Of a stretch of 28,960 nucleotides of DNA, positions 7,025 to 13,816 are shown piece after piece (within the stretch, counting starts at the first letter, position 1; every line of letters begins with the position of its first letter). This DNA comes from a virus, in IMG/VR virus record IMGVR_UViG_3300024344_000095, positions 1 to 28,960 of that record, one strand, 5' to 3'. The translations under genes and the position numbers were made by a program. The notes under the pieces were generated by a model. It saw only the letters and a program-made list of their open reading frames with translations, had not been told where the DNA came from and made no database searches.

Positions 7025-7565
7025 ATAAATCTCCCCAATTCATTTTTAATTTACTCAACTGTGCAACTGCAAGTTGGTATGTACTTTCAACATCCTGTTT
7101 ACCATACTCTTCTACAATAGTCCAAGGTATTCTTTCATACGAAGTTTTATTTGTCATAAATGGTTGAATTAGTTCACTTTTTTTAAGTGCTACACCTTTT
7201 CTTTTACAACAATCTTCTAGTGAAAATCCCCACTTAACACCTCGTGCCATAATATATTCCATAACCATAGTGTCATGTAATTTTTTGTCATAAGTAAATC
7301 CACATTGAATTAACCAACTGTAATCGAATTTTATGTTATGTCCTACAAGAACATTAGCTTTGTCTAAAACATCCTGTAAAATATTTTTTGCATTTGGTGT
7401 TGGTGGTTCATCTCTATGATAAAAACATAAGTACTTAACAGGATTGTCATTAACTTTATATCCAACAGAAACTAATGTGTTATCATTAAATGGACTTGAA
7501 GTTATTTTATTTTCTTCATCAACATCAAAAGTTGTTTCTACATCAAGTGTCAGTATCACTTTCAA
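7017..7565 (-). CDS. Stand-alone 3'-5' exonuclease (DEDDy, DNA polymerase I proofreading type)
   Basis: A 182-aa protein with the three exonuclease motifs: Exo I LDVETT (D8, E10), Exo II GHNIKFDYSWL (D81) and Exo III YGKQD (Y154, D158, the YxxxD of the DEDDy subgroup). It corresponds to the exonuclease domain of family A polymerases and is followed, after a 62-aa gene, by the polymerase domain. It probably proofreads for the separate polymerase. The longest frame starts TTG at 7565-7563; GTG at 7559-7557 is an alternative start better spaced from GGAGAGGGG upstream. It overlaps the end of the helicase gene by about 17-23 nt. Confidence 0.85.
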   Translation of the reverse strand: MKVILTLDVETTFDVDEENKITSSPFNDNTLVSVGYKVNDNPVKYLCFYHRDEPPTPNAKNILQDVLDKANVLVGHNIKFDYSWLIQCGFTYDKKLHDTMVMEYIMARGVKWGFSLEDCCKRKGVALKKSELIQPFMTNKTSYERIPWTIVEEYGKQDVESTYQLAVAQLSKLKMNWGDLYE

Positions 7566-8769
7566 ACACCCCTCTCCTAATACTTATAGTTGCATGACGA
7601 GAGCCATGCCAACCATTTAATTTATTTTTACTTATTGTAATACATCTATAAGGGTCTGACAAGTCATGATTGTCAGCACCTCTTCCTATACCTATAATTA
7701 AATCTGCCTCACCTGCCTTACCTGTTCTAGAATTATCTAACATAGAATAATCTATAATTGATTTTCCCTCTGCTTCATAACTTGCTTGTGATACCGCCCA
7801 TAATAAACAGCCATGTCTTTTTGCAATTTCTCTTGCTCTAACATAAACATCTTTTAATTTTTCATCTGTTCTATTGTATTGACCAGTAATGTGAACTTTA
7901 TCTAATTGGTCAACAAACATAACATCGGGTTTATAAACTCGTGCATACTCATTTATTTCATCTATGTGTGTACCTACACTATCAAAAACTGTTAAGTAAG
8001 GTTTTATATTTGTTAGGTACTCTTCTTTGTAATTGTCAATATTGTCAGCGATTTCTTCTTTGGTTTGATTAAAATAGGATTGTACTATTCTAAGTTTAAT
8101 TCTTACTGCGGGTTCTTCATTAGCCCAGTATGTCACTTTTTTTCCTTGTTTAATGTAACCAGAAGCATTAAAACTAGAAAATGTCGTCTTACCTATCTCT
8201 GGTCTAGCAAAAAGAATAACAAAATGACCTCTATCTAATGCGGGAACATTGTCAGCTATTGTCAGTAGTCTATGTTTAAATTCGCCTTGTGACCCATTTA
8301 AAGTAAATAACTCTTCTATATCTTCTTCTACAACATTGTAAGTTTCACTACCTACCATGTTTTGTTCATCTAACATTTCTACTAATCTTCGTAAGCCACT
8401 TACATCTTTGTCAGCCCCTGTGTAAATGTCAACCGCTTTTTCTCCTATTTCTTTTGCTTGTTGTCTAGCCCAAAAGTTTTTTATAGCATCAAAATTTAGT
8501 TCCGATATGGAACTATTTTCATCTAATTCATCTATCTTATCTACTATATTTTGCCTTGTAGCCTTTGGTACTGCGGGATATAAGTCAGCATACATGACCT
8601 TTAATTCTCGCAGTTTTAGTACCTTTTCTGGATATTTTTCATGTATTTTCTCTATTAGGGTGTATACTATACCATAATCACGATTAAACATATCCTTATC
8701 AATAAATCTACGAACTTTTTGGTAATGCTCGTGGTTTAGGCAAATAGATAGTATTTCAGTAAGTATCAT
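7543..8769 (-). CDS. DnaB-like replicative helicase
   Basis: A 408-aa protein with a helical N-terminal domain (about residues 1-140) and a RecA-like ATPase domain. Walker A is ARPEIGKTT (188-196), and Walker B is DVMFVDQLD (282-290), the DnaB-type DQL/DYL motif. WANEEP (215-220) matches the H1a/helicase motif with the catalytic Glu, and LLWAVSQAS matches the sensor motif with Gln. DNSRTGKAGEADLIIG and the arginine-rich end follow DnaB motif H4. It unwinds DNA 5'-3' at the fork, presumably as a hexamer with the neighbouring primase; the two are fused in T7 gp4 but separate here. The ATG overlaps the primase end by 14 nt. Confidence 0.9.
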   Translation of the reverse strand: MILTEILSICLNHEHYQKVRRFIDKDMFNRDYGIVYTLIEKIHEKYPEKVLKLRELKVMYADLYPAVPKATRQNIVDKIDELDENSSISELNFDAIKNFWARQQAKEIGEKAVDIYTGADKDVSGLRRLVEMLDEQNMVGSETYNVVEEDIEELFTLNGSQGEFKHRLLTIADNVPALDRGHFVILFARPEIGKTTFSSFNASGYIKQGKKVTYWANEEPAVRIKLRIVQSYFNQTKEEIADNIDNYKEEYLTNIKPYLTVFDSVGTHIDEINEYARVYKPDVMFVDQLDKVHITGQYNRTDEKLKDVYVRAREIAKRHGCLLWAVSQASYEAEGKSIIDYSMLDNSRTGKAGEADLIIGIGRGADNHDLSDPYRCITISKNKLNGWHGSRHATISIRRGVFESDTDT

Positions 8770-9607
8770 TTTGCCATCCCCAAGCTTTTTTATTCACTTT
8801 ATTAATAAGTTTTTTTACATCTTCATCTAACATTTCTTTTATATCTTCTTCTAACAATAAAAATTTAACATTCATATTTAAAGCTAAGTCATCTAATATT
8901 TTAACAGCTTTTTTACTTGCATCTTTATCAAGTGCTATTCCTACCTTTTTATAGTTCTTTAACACATCTATATGAGTTTGTAAAAGGTTAGTTCCTAATA
9001 AAGCTATTCCAGTACAAAATTTAGATATAGTTAGTGCAGATACCACATCTTCCACTAGAATTGCTGTATCACTATTTCCATGTATAAATGGATACCCAGA
9101 ATTGCCGTATCTATACCATTTAGGTTTCTTGTTTTTGTATAAGGCTCTTCCAACTGCATCAACTAAATTATCATCTTTCTTAACTAAAAAAACTGCTCTA
9201 TGAGTATATCGGTCATATCTAATTATTTTCCCATAATCCATTAAATCATATTTTTGGATATAGTTTTTAAAATCTTTTAAACTTGGGTCTTTATATCCTA
9301 TTCTAGGGGGTAGTCTATCTTCCCAATGATTTCTATAGTAAAATATCTCTGGTTCTTTTTGCTTTTCTAACTCATTAAATAGTTTTTTAGATAATTCATT
9401 TCTAGTTCTACCTTTAATACTACAATCAGCATGAAAACAATTATAAATAGTCTGTGTACCATTATTTAAAGCAGAAAAAGTACTCTTGTTAAAACAAATA
9501 GGACAATCTATTCTAACACTTTCGTTAGTTTTTAAGTTTAGTTCTTTTAAAAAGTTTTGTAGCATACTCCCCTTTATGTTATTAGTTTGGATGTGTTTTA
9601 TACCCAC
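8756..9607 (-). CDS. DNA primase with zinc-binding and Toprim domains
   Basis: A 283-aa protein. Residues 35-62 carry a zinc-binding module of CHC2 type (CPIC and CFHADC; C35, C38, C57, C62). Residues 182-232 form a Toprim domain with AILVEDVVSA (E186) and GIALDKDAS (D227, D229). It would lay RNA primers for the lagging strand and is followed by the helicase, which it overlaps. The longest frame starts GTG at 9607-9605 without a ribosome site. ATG at 9565-9563 (Met15) lies just after AAAGGGGAG and is a reasonable alternative that keeps the zinc module. It is the first gene of the leftward operon, so the 5' leader reaches to about 9770. Confidence 0.85.
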   Translation of the reverse strand: MGIKHIQTNNIKGSMLQNFLKELNLKTNESVRIDCPICFNKSTFSALNNGTQTIYNCFHADCSIKGRTRNELSKKLFNELEKQKEPEIFYYRNHWEDRLPPRIGYKDPSLKDFKNYIQKYDLMDYGKIIRYDRYTHRAVFLVKKDDNLVDAVGRALYKNKKPKWYRYGNSGYPFIHGNSDTAILVEDVVSALTISKFCTGIALLGTNLLQTHIDVLKNYKKVGIALDKDASKKAVKILDDLALNMNVKFLLLEEDIKEMLDEDVKKLINKVNKKAWGWQNDTY

Positions 9608-9765
9608 GATGTCAATTCATCGGGACAGGAACTTAATTATTGACCCATATCCTGTAGTGTCTCATTCGATACTCACTCTCTTTGTCATTTTTGTTTCCAA
9701 AAACTTAGGACAATACTCATAGCCTTCGAGACTTTTCATTGGTAGTCAACCAAACTAATATAACC

Positions 9766-9793
9766 CTTCTAAACTACTAAAAACTAATGTCAA
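9766..9793 (-). promoter_or_regulatory. Possible leftward promoter of the replication operon
   Basis: On the minus strand TTGACA (9793-9788) is a perfect -35 box. The best hexamer at a 16-nt spacing is TAGAAG (9771-9766), only 4 of 6 matches to TATAAT. The 16-nt spacing equals that of the two strong promoters at 16.6 kb. Its position directly upstream of the primase gene, head to head with a rightward candidate across an A/T-run, supports it. The -10 box is weak, so confidence is low to moderate. Confidence 0.4.
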
Positions 9794-9815
9794 TAAAAAA
9801 AAAATAATTTTTTAG

Positions 9816-9843
9816 TTGACTTTTAAATTTAAAGGAGTACAAG
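9816..9843 (+). promoter_or_regulatory. Possible rightward promoter for the early + strand genes
   Basis: TTGACT (9816-9821), a 16-nt spacer and TACAAG (9838-9843, 4 of 6 matches). It lies 48 nt before the first rightward gene, which has a good AAGGAG site. It is back to back with the leftward candidate, with 22 nt of nearly pure A/T between the two -35 boxes. The leader also has a short GGGG/CCCC hairpin at about 9842-9855. The -10 match is weak. Confidence 0.35.
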
Positions 9844-9891
9844 GGGAACACCCCCACTGCGGGACACTTTATATCATTTAAGGAGTAAACT

Positions 9892-10377
9892 ATGAATATA
9901 TTTTTTTTAGACAAAGCACCATACAAATCAGCAAAATATTTGTGTGATAAACATATACCTAAAATGATATTAGAATCAGCACAAATGTTATCTACTGCTG
10001 TTCAAAGATATACAGGTAGAATGGAAGAACTATACAAACCTGCATACCCTAATCATCCTATGACTAAATGGGTAGGAGATTGTCGAAATAACTTTGAATG
10101 GGCAATGAGAAATGCTCATGGTATCCACGAAGAATATGTATCAAGATATTCTAAAGTACATAAATCTTCTAACATTTTAAATATTATTTGGAATGACAAT
10201 TTAAAGAAAGAAATACCAAAGGGAAATTTTACAACACCACCTCAATGTATGCCAGATAAATACAAAGATAAAAATTATGTTGTTGCTTATCGTAGGTACT
10301 ATATAGGAGAAAAAAAGTATTTTGCTAAATGGGAAAAAGGTAGAAAACAACCAAGATGGTGGAGGCATAGTGTATAG
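9892..10377 (+). CDS. Pyrimidine dimer DNA glycosylase/endonuclease V family-like protein
   Basis: A 161-aa protein beginning MNIFFLDKAPYKSAKYLCDKH. It continues with KMILESAQMLSTA, NHPMTKWVGDCRNNFEW, HKSSNILN, and TTPPQCMPDKYKD, ending in a Trp/Arg-rich FAKWEKGRKQPRWW segment. This is the signature of a phage family usually annotated as PF03013-type pyrimidine dimer DNA glycosylase (T4 DenV-related, Pyr_excise), though direct UV repair by this branch is not something the sequence proves. The ATG has AAGGAG at 6 nt. It is the first gene of the rightward early operon and overlaps the next by 8 nt (GTGTATAG). Confidence 0.7.
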   Translation: MNIFFLDKAPYKSAKYLCDKHIPKMILESAQMLSTAVQRYTGRMEELYKPAYPNHPMTKWVGDCRNNFEWAMRNAHGIHEEYVSRYSKVHKSSNILNIIWNDNLKKEIPKGNFTTPPQCMPDKYKDKNYVVAYRRYYIGEKKYFAKWEKGRKQPRWWRHSV

Positions 10378-10597
10378 AATAATTGTTATATCCTTACTAC
10401 TATTAATTGTTTTTGCTACTTGTAGTGGCTGTGCTTTTATGGTAGCTAAAGAAACTGTTAAGGCTATTGATGATGTTTTAGAAAGTAGTCCTAATCCAGA
10501 AAAGAAAAAGAAGATACTAAAGAAACAACAAACCATGAAAGATAAATCTAGGGAGTTTTATTGTAGTAAGGTTAAAGATAAGGAGAAGTGTGGATGA
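10370..10597 (+). CDS. Small lipoprotein-like or membrane-anchored protein
   Basis: I start this gene at GTG 10370, inside the end of the preceding gene, because GGTGGAGG lies 4 nt upstream; a further upstream Met gives an N-terminus that disrupts the signal sequence. The 75-aa product has one basic residue, a hydrophobic core (IIVISLLLLIVFATC), then CSGC, and a long basic/acidic hydrophilic tail rich in Lys. The TCSGC region resembles a lipobox, but neither Cys has a perfect -3 to -1 context. A small early-expressed membrane or lipoprotein could serve superinfection exclusion, as Llp does in T5; this is inference. The gene ends in an ATGA overlap with the next start. Confidence 0.55.
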   Translation: MYRIIVISLLLLIVFATCSGCAFMVAKETVKAIDDVLESSPNPEKKKKILKKQQTMKDKSREFYCSKVKDKEKCG

Positions 10598-10791
10598 CTA
10601 GAAGATATAGAGTAACAATAAAAGTTGAAAAACAAGAAGTTTATGAAGTTGATGCTAAAGATGATGCTGATTTAATTAAAGAATGTCAGTTTTCTCATTT
10701 ACAAAAAAAATCTAGTAATGTAAAACATATTGAAACTAAAAATGAGATAAGACAATTAGGTGGATGGAAAGATATATCAAATGTCAAATAA
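10594..10791 (+). CDS. Hypothetical 65-aa protein
   Basis: The start is chosen at ATG 10594, which overlaps the previous stop (ATGA) and has AAGGAG 8 nt upstream; an in-frame GTG at 10588 is less well placed. The product starts MTRRYRVTIKVEKQEVYEVDAK and has a strand-strand-helix appearance similar to the 62-aa protein at 6836-7024 (YEVEAETEEQ). Family not recognised. It is part of an overlapping gene string ending at 11304. Confidence 0.5.
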   Translation: MTRRYRVTIKVEKQEVYEVDAKDDADLIKECQFSHLQKKSSNVKHIETKNEIRQLGGWKDISNVK

Positions 10792-11155
10792 TAAATTACT
10801 AAAAAACTTAAAAGAATTAGTTAAGCTACCAAAAAATGTCACTATTGGGGCTTATAAAGTAGAACTTGTCAGAATACCACATGATGTCGCTTATGAGAGT
10901 TCTGATTATCAAGGTAGTTTTGTCAGCAAACCACCATTAAAAATTTATTTAGATGAACAAATAATTGATATGGGAGGTATGGATGCTGTTAACTTAGTGA
11001 TACATGAATTTTGTCATCTAGGTTTCTATCAGTATGGTATGAAAGATAAAGAAGAAGAACATATTGTTAATTCCTATGGAAATTTTTTAACAGAACTGTT
11101 AATGAGAAGTGAATTAAAGGAGTGGTTATTATGGCAAATAACAAAAAATGCATGA
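10781..11155 (+). CDS. HExxH zinc metallopeptidase-like protein
   Basis: A 124-aa protein when started at ATG 10781 (MSNNKLLKNL), which overlaps the upstream gene by 11 nt; a GTG at 10760 would add seven residues without a better ribosome site. The key segment is VIHEFCHLGFYQ, with H75, E76 and H79, the HExxH zincin motif, followed by KDKEEEHIVNSYGNFLTELL, in which a Glu (91-93) could be the third zinc ligand. Phage proteins of this layout are common and of unknown role; cleavage of a host regulator or processing of a phage protein are options. Two TGTCA motifs lie at its start and five further within or near it. Confidence 0.65.
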   Translation: MSNNKLLKNLKELVKLPKNVTIGAYKVELVRIPHDVAYESSDYQGSFVSKPPLKIYLDEQIIDMGGMDAVNLVIHEFCHLGFYQYGMKDKEEEHIVNSYGNFLTELLMRSELKEWLLWQITKNA

Positions 11156-11304
11156 GTTGTAATATTAAAGTACCTACCATAAAATACAAAGATACTAGAT
11201 GGTACTGTACTCTATGTTACATAAAAAAGTTTCATCCTGTGGATAACTTTGCTAAGATTTTATTGACAGCAAAAAACAAAGCATATAAAAGGGATAGTGT
11301 TTAG
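11131..11304 (+). CDS. 57-aa zinc-ribbon protein
   Basis: The ATG at 11131 has AAAGGAG 8 nt upstream and starts inside the preceding gene (25-nt overlap). The product has two CxxC pairs (C7, C10 and C26, C29; CMSC and CTLC) separated by a short beta-like stretch with DTRWY, i.e. a small zinc ribbon, followed by a basic helix (NFAKILLTAKNKAYKRDS). Such proteins bind nucleic acid or RNA polymerase; the partner is unknown. It is the last gene before the structured gap. Confidence 0.6.
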   Translation: MANNKKCMSCNIKVPTIKYKDTRWYCTLCYIKKFHPVDNFAKILLTAKNKAYKRDSV

Positions 11305-11745
11305 TGGAGAGAACCCAAGCCTTAGGTTGATAAAGCTCTTATAGGTATATAAAAATGGGACATACAAGCTCTACTAGACATCTTGGGTGGTTGTTCTAGA
11401 CAACAATAAAAACTAGAAAAGCCTGTTTAGGAGTGGGCATGGTAGTCATATCTGTAAGTCCTTTTCCTAAATATGTTAGTTATCTAATCGTTTCGCTCGA
11501 TTTAGCTACGAGCCATTACCTTTAGATAGCAAAACAAGATAAGCCAATAAACGGAGCTATCTTGGTAGGTACGATAACATTCACTAGTGTAGAAACTTTA
11601 GCTTTCTAGTTGTCGTACCTACACTAAGTTTACGCTAGTATCAAACCTGTCGGCGATTGACTTGTAAGTGGTTGGCTGTAGAAAGTGGTTCTAGATAGAT
11701 TCCAGAAACCCTTTGGTACTAGCGTAAATTTATGTGAGGGGAGAA
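11305..11745 (+). ncRNA. Candidate large structured non-coding RNA or structured leader
   Basis: This 440-nt gap has no sizeable coding frame but is full of inverted repeats. Perfect stems include ACCCAAG (11313-11319)/CTTGGGT (11382-11388), TTTAGGA (11426-11432)/TCCTAAA (11465-11471), AGATAGC (11524-11530)/GCTATCT (11556-11562), GTAGGTACGA (11565-11574)/TCGTACCTAC (11613-11622), and TTTACGCTAGTA (11629-11640)/TACTAGCGTAAA (11717-11728), the last extendable to 15 pairs with one G-U. The last stem closes a 76-nt loop with its own GGTTCT/AGAAACC hairpin. G+C is above that of the flanking genes. This is the layout of a structured RNA rather than of a promoter or terminator. The family was not recognised. 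Strand is assumed from the flanking genes. Confidence 0.6.
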
Positions 11746-11751
11746 TAAAAA

Positions 11752-12078
11752 ATGTCAGCAAATTGGATACTAATAGATGCAGATTTGTCATACTATCACA
11801 GCACAAAATTTAGAGCGGGTGGTCGGCTATACTTTTTAAAAACGGGTAGAAAAAATGTCAGCATTTATGACTTAGCCTTACGAAAAAATGTCAGCTTAAA
11901 AATGTCAGCTTTACCACAATTCTTTTATACACCAGAAAATTTTACTCTTACAACACATTTTTTTCCACCTAAAACTTGGAAAAGTATTTTAAAAGATTTT
12001 AGGGGATATACACAAAAAACAAAGAATGAAAAAGATATATTAGATACACTAAAAACAAAAATAAAGTTGACTAAATAA
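11752..12078 (+). CDS. Hypothetical protein whose gene holds five TGTCA motifs
   Basis: A 108-aa protein (MSANWILIDADLSYYH at the N-terminus) with a GGGGAG ribosome site 8 nt before ATG. No domain recognised; it is basic toward the C-terminus. The gene contains TGTCA at 11753, 11786, 11856, 11889 and 11903, four of them as TGTCAGC. These are read in two different frames (Met-Ser-Ala and Asn-Val-Ser), so the DNA word rather than the protein appears to be conserved. It follows the structured gap directly, so the gap RNA may act as its leader. Confidence 0.5.
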   Translation: MSANWILIDADLSYYHSTKFRAGGRLYFLKTGRKNVSIYDLALRKNVSLKMSALPQFFYTPENFTLTTHFFPPKTWKSILKDFRGYTQKTKNEKDILDTLKTKIKLTK

Positions 12079-12123
12079 TTTTTATGTGCAAATTAAACTA
12101 AACATTTTTAAAGGGAGTAAAAA

Positions 12124-12531
12124 ATGATAATAGAAACAGATAAAACCATACCAGAAGCAATTCAGAAAATAGTTGGTACTAATGGTATATTTCATATTCG
12201 TTGGAGAAAAAAAGATAGACGACAATTTGTTGATAATGAGTTTGGGTTTCCTGTAATAAATCCCGATTATGATAAAAACACTATTTTACGAACTGGCAAT
12301 TTTAGGTTGGGTGTAGTAAAAAATCTTAAAGGTGGTAAAAGGAATACAGACCCTAACGAATATTTAATTGCTTTTGATATGAGCAAAAAAGGTTATAGAA
12401 ATATTTATTATAATACGATAGAAAGAATTACAGTAAATAAACAAACTTTTTTTGTTAAGGTAGTTGATACTAAACATTATAGATTTGCTTTAATAGATAG
12501 TACGAATAAAAAAGATATGGAGAATATATGA
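12124..12531 (+). CDS. SH3-like beta-barrel phage protein (tentative)
   Basis: A 135-aa protein with AAGGGAG 6 nt before its ATG. After a helical N-terminus, it has FHIRWRKKDRR, then TGNFRLGVVKNLKGG, EYLIAFDMSKKGYRNI and YNTIERITVN. This order of strands and the Arg/Gly turn pattern match phage proteins often annotated as SH3 beta-barrel fold proteins; they are short early proteins of unknown role. The gene overlaps the next by 4 nt (ATGA). Confidence 0.45.
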   Translation: MIIETDKTIPEAIQKIVGTNGIFHIRWRKKDRRQFVDNEFGFPVINPDYDKNTILRTGNFRLGVVKNLKGGKRNTDPNEYLIAFDMSKKGYRNIYYNTIERITVNKQTFFVKVVDTKHYRFALIDSTNKKDMENI

Positions 12532-12875
12532 AAATACAAGTTAAAGAAGAACATATTAAAAAAGGACGGCCAGAAAATTGTGAGAATTGTGCTCTTGCTT
12601 TAGCTGTAAAAGATAGTTTAAAAGCTGATAGTGTTAGTGTTACTACAGATTGTGACGACAATATTGAAATTTCTGCATGGTTTGACAAGTTAGGTTATAA
12701 GAAACAAAAAGATATAATAATAATGGATAGTGACAGAATACAAGTTAACCATTTTGTTGAAGCTTTTGATAGTTTTTATGATTGGGACGGAAATCAAGCT
12801 GTTAATTTGTTAAAAGAAAACAGTGTTAAGCCTTTTGAATTTGATATAGAATATAACAATCCTTTTACAATATGA
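12528..12875 (+). CDS. Hypothetical protein with N-terminal CxxC
   Basis: A 115-aa protein starting MKIQVKEEHIKKGRPENCENCALALAV. The CENC pair followed by a hydrophobic helix, then the strand SVSVTTDCDDNIEIS, recurs in small phage proteins with no known role. The C-terminal half is acidic and aromatic (FDSFYDWDG). It overlaps both neighbours by 4 nt, so it is translated together with the SH3-like and GP88-like genes. Confidence 0.45.
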   Translation: MKIQVKEEHIKKGRPENCENCALALAVKDSLKADSVSVTTDCDDNIEISAWFDKLGYKKQKDIIIMDSDRIQVNHFVEAFDSFYDWDGNQAVNLLKENSVKPFEFDIEYNNPFTI

Positions 12876-13591
12876 TTAAAGGAAATAAAGAATTACGGAG
12901 ATACACTACTATTTATCCTAAGACAGTAACTACTATAAATTCTTGGAATGATTATAAAAATTATGGTCATAAATTACTTAAACAATCTAATAACAGTAAA
13001 TTAGGTAAGGTGGTTGGTAAGGGGGCTTTTGTTAAAAAGCCTCTCTATTCTTTAAGTTTAGTCGAGCGGGAAATGGGTTGTCCTAAAAGTTGTCATCATT
13101 GGGATAGTTGCTACGGCAATAATATGCCTTTTGCTCATAGGTTTAGAACTGATAAAACCATAGTATTTACAGAAATTTTACGAGATGAATTATTTAATCT
13201 ACACAAAAAACATAAATTTGGTATTCATATAAGACTTCATGTATTAGGAGATTTTTTTAGTAGAGATTACATAAAATTCTGGAATATTATATTAATGCTA
13301 TACCCTAAAATAAGTATTTATGGTTATACAGCCCATAGTCCAAAAAGTATGTTAGGTAAACAAATAAAAAATGCCATCAATAAAATTGGTTTTGATAGAT
13401 TTGCTATTAGGTTTTCAAATTCAGATGTAGAATTGTCAGCGAATAGCACGGAGTATAAACCTAGACTATTAGAAAATGTCAGCTTAAATCCTATTGTTTG
13501 CCCCGAGCAATTAGACAAGGTGGCAAACTGTGTTTCCTGTGGTCTTTGTTGGAATTCCAATGCAAAACAAATTTTATTTAAAACACATTAG
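12872..13591 (+). CDS. GP88-like cysteine-rich phage protein
   Basis: A 239-aa protein with two cysteine regions: MGCPKSCHHWDSCYGNNMPFAHRF (about residues 68-91) and CPEQLDKVANCVSCGLCW near the end. Between them is HIRLHVLGDFFSRDYIKFW and IYGYTAHS. This arrangement resembles the GP88 family of phage and plasmid proteins, which I recall as having the HVxGDF and YGYT motifs and a closing C-rich CxxCxxCW plus H. The cysteines may bind an iron-sulfur cluster or zinc; no activity is established. It has TGTCA at 13091, 13434 and 13477. It overlaps the previous gene by 4 nt. Confidence 0.6.
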   Translation: MIKGNKELRRYTTIYPKTVTTINSWNDYKNYGHKLLKQSNNSKLGKVVGKGAFVKKPLYSLSLVEREMGCPKSCHHWDSCYGNNMPFAHRFRTDKTIVFTEILRDELFNLHKKHKFGIHIRLHVLGDFFSRDYIKFWNIILMLYPKISIYGYTAHSPKSMLGKQIKNAINKIGFDRFAIRFSNSDVELSANSTEYKPRLLENVSLNPIVCPEQLDKVANCVSCGLCWNSNAKQILFKTH

Positions 13592-13596
13592 AAATT

Positions 13597-13815
13597 ATGG
13601 TAGACAAAATAAAAAAAACAATTTCAAATTATCCTTTTGGTAGAAACACTAAAAGCCCAGAATATTACCTTACCCAAGATGTTTTTGGGGATGGTGCAGG
13701 AATTACAGGTCGTAAGAAAAAAAGAAAAAAAGATATTGTATTTAGAGAAAAAAAAACTAAAAAGAAAATATCACAATTAAGTGATTTAAAAACCGAATTA
13801 AACAAGGGAGTTTAA
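13597..13815 (+). CDS. Small lysine-rich hypothetical protein
   Basis: A 72-aa, strongly basic protein. The N-terminal half (NYPFGRNTKSPEYYLTQD) is polar, and the C-terminal half is dominated by Lys/Arg runs, suggesting nucleic-acid contact. No ribosome binding site is obvious before the ATG, which lies 5 nt after the previous stop. The gene ends 1 nt before the DUF932-like gene, and its last codons form that gene's AAGGGAG ribosome site. Confidence 0.45.
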   Translation: MVDKIKKTISNYPFGRNTKSPEYYLTQDVFGDGAGITGRKKKRKKDIVFREKKTKKKISQLSDLKTELNKGV

Positions 13816-13816
13816 A

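Noticed and set aside
10201-10536. Leftward frame antisense to the glycosylase-like and lipoprotein-like genes
   Set aside because: Composition is that of a shadow frame (Phe/Ser/Leu runs), and the + strand genes have good ribosome sites and overlaps.
11305-11745. Group I intron, tmRNA, RNase P RNA or tRNA in the structured gap
   Set aside because: The gap does not interrupt a gene, and none of the conserved core sequences of these RNAs, nor a clear T-arm or CCA end, could be found.
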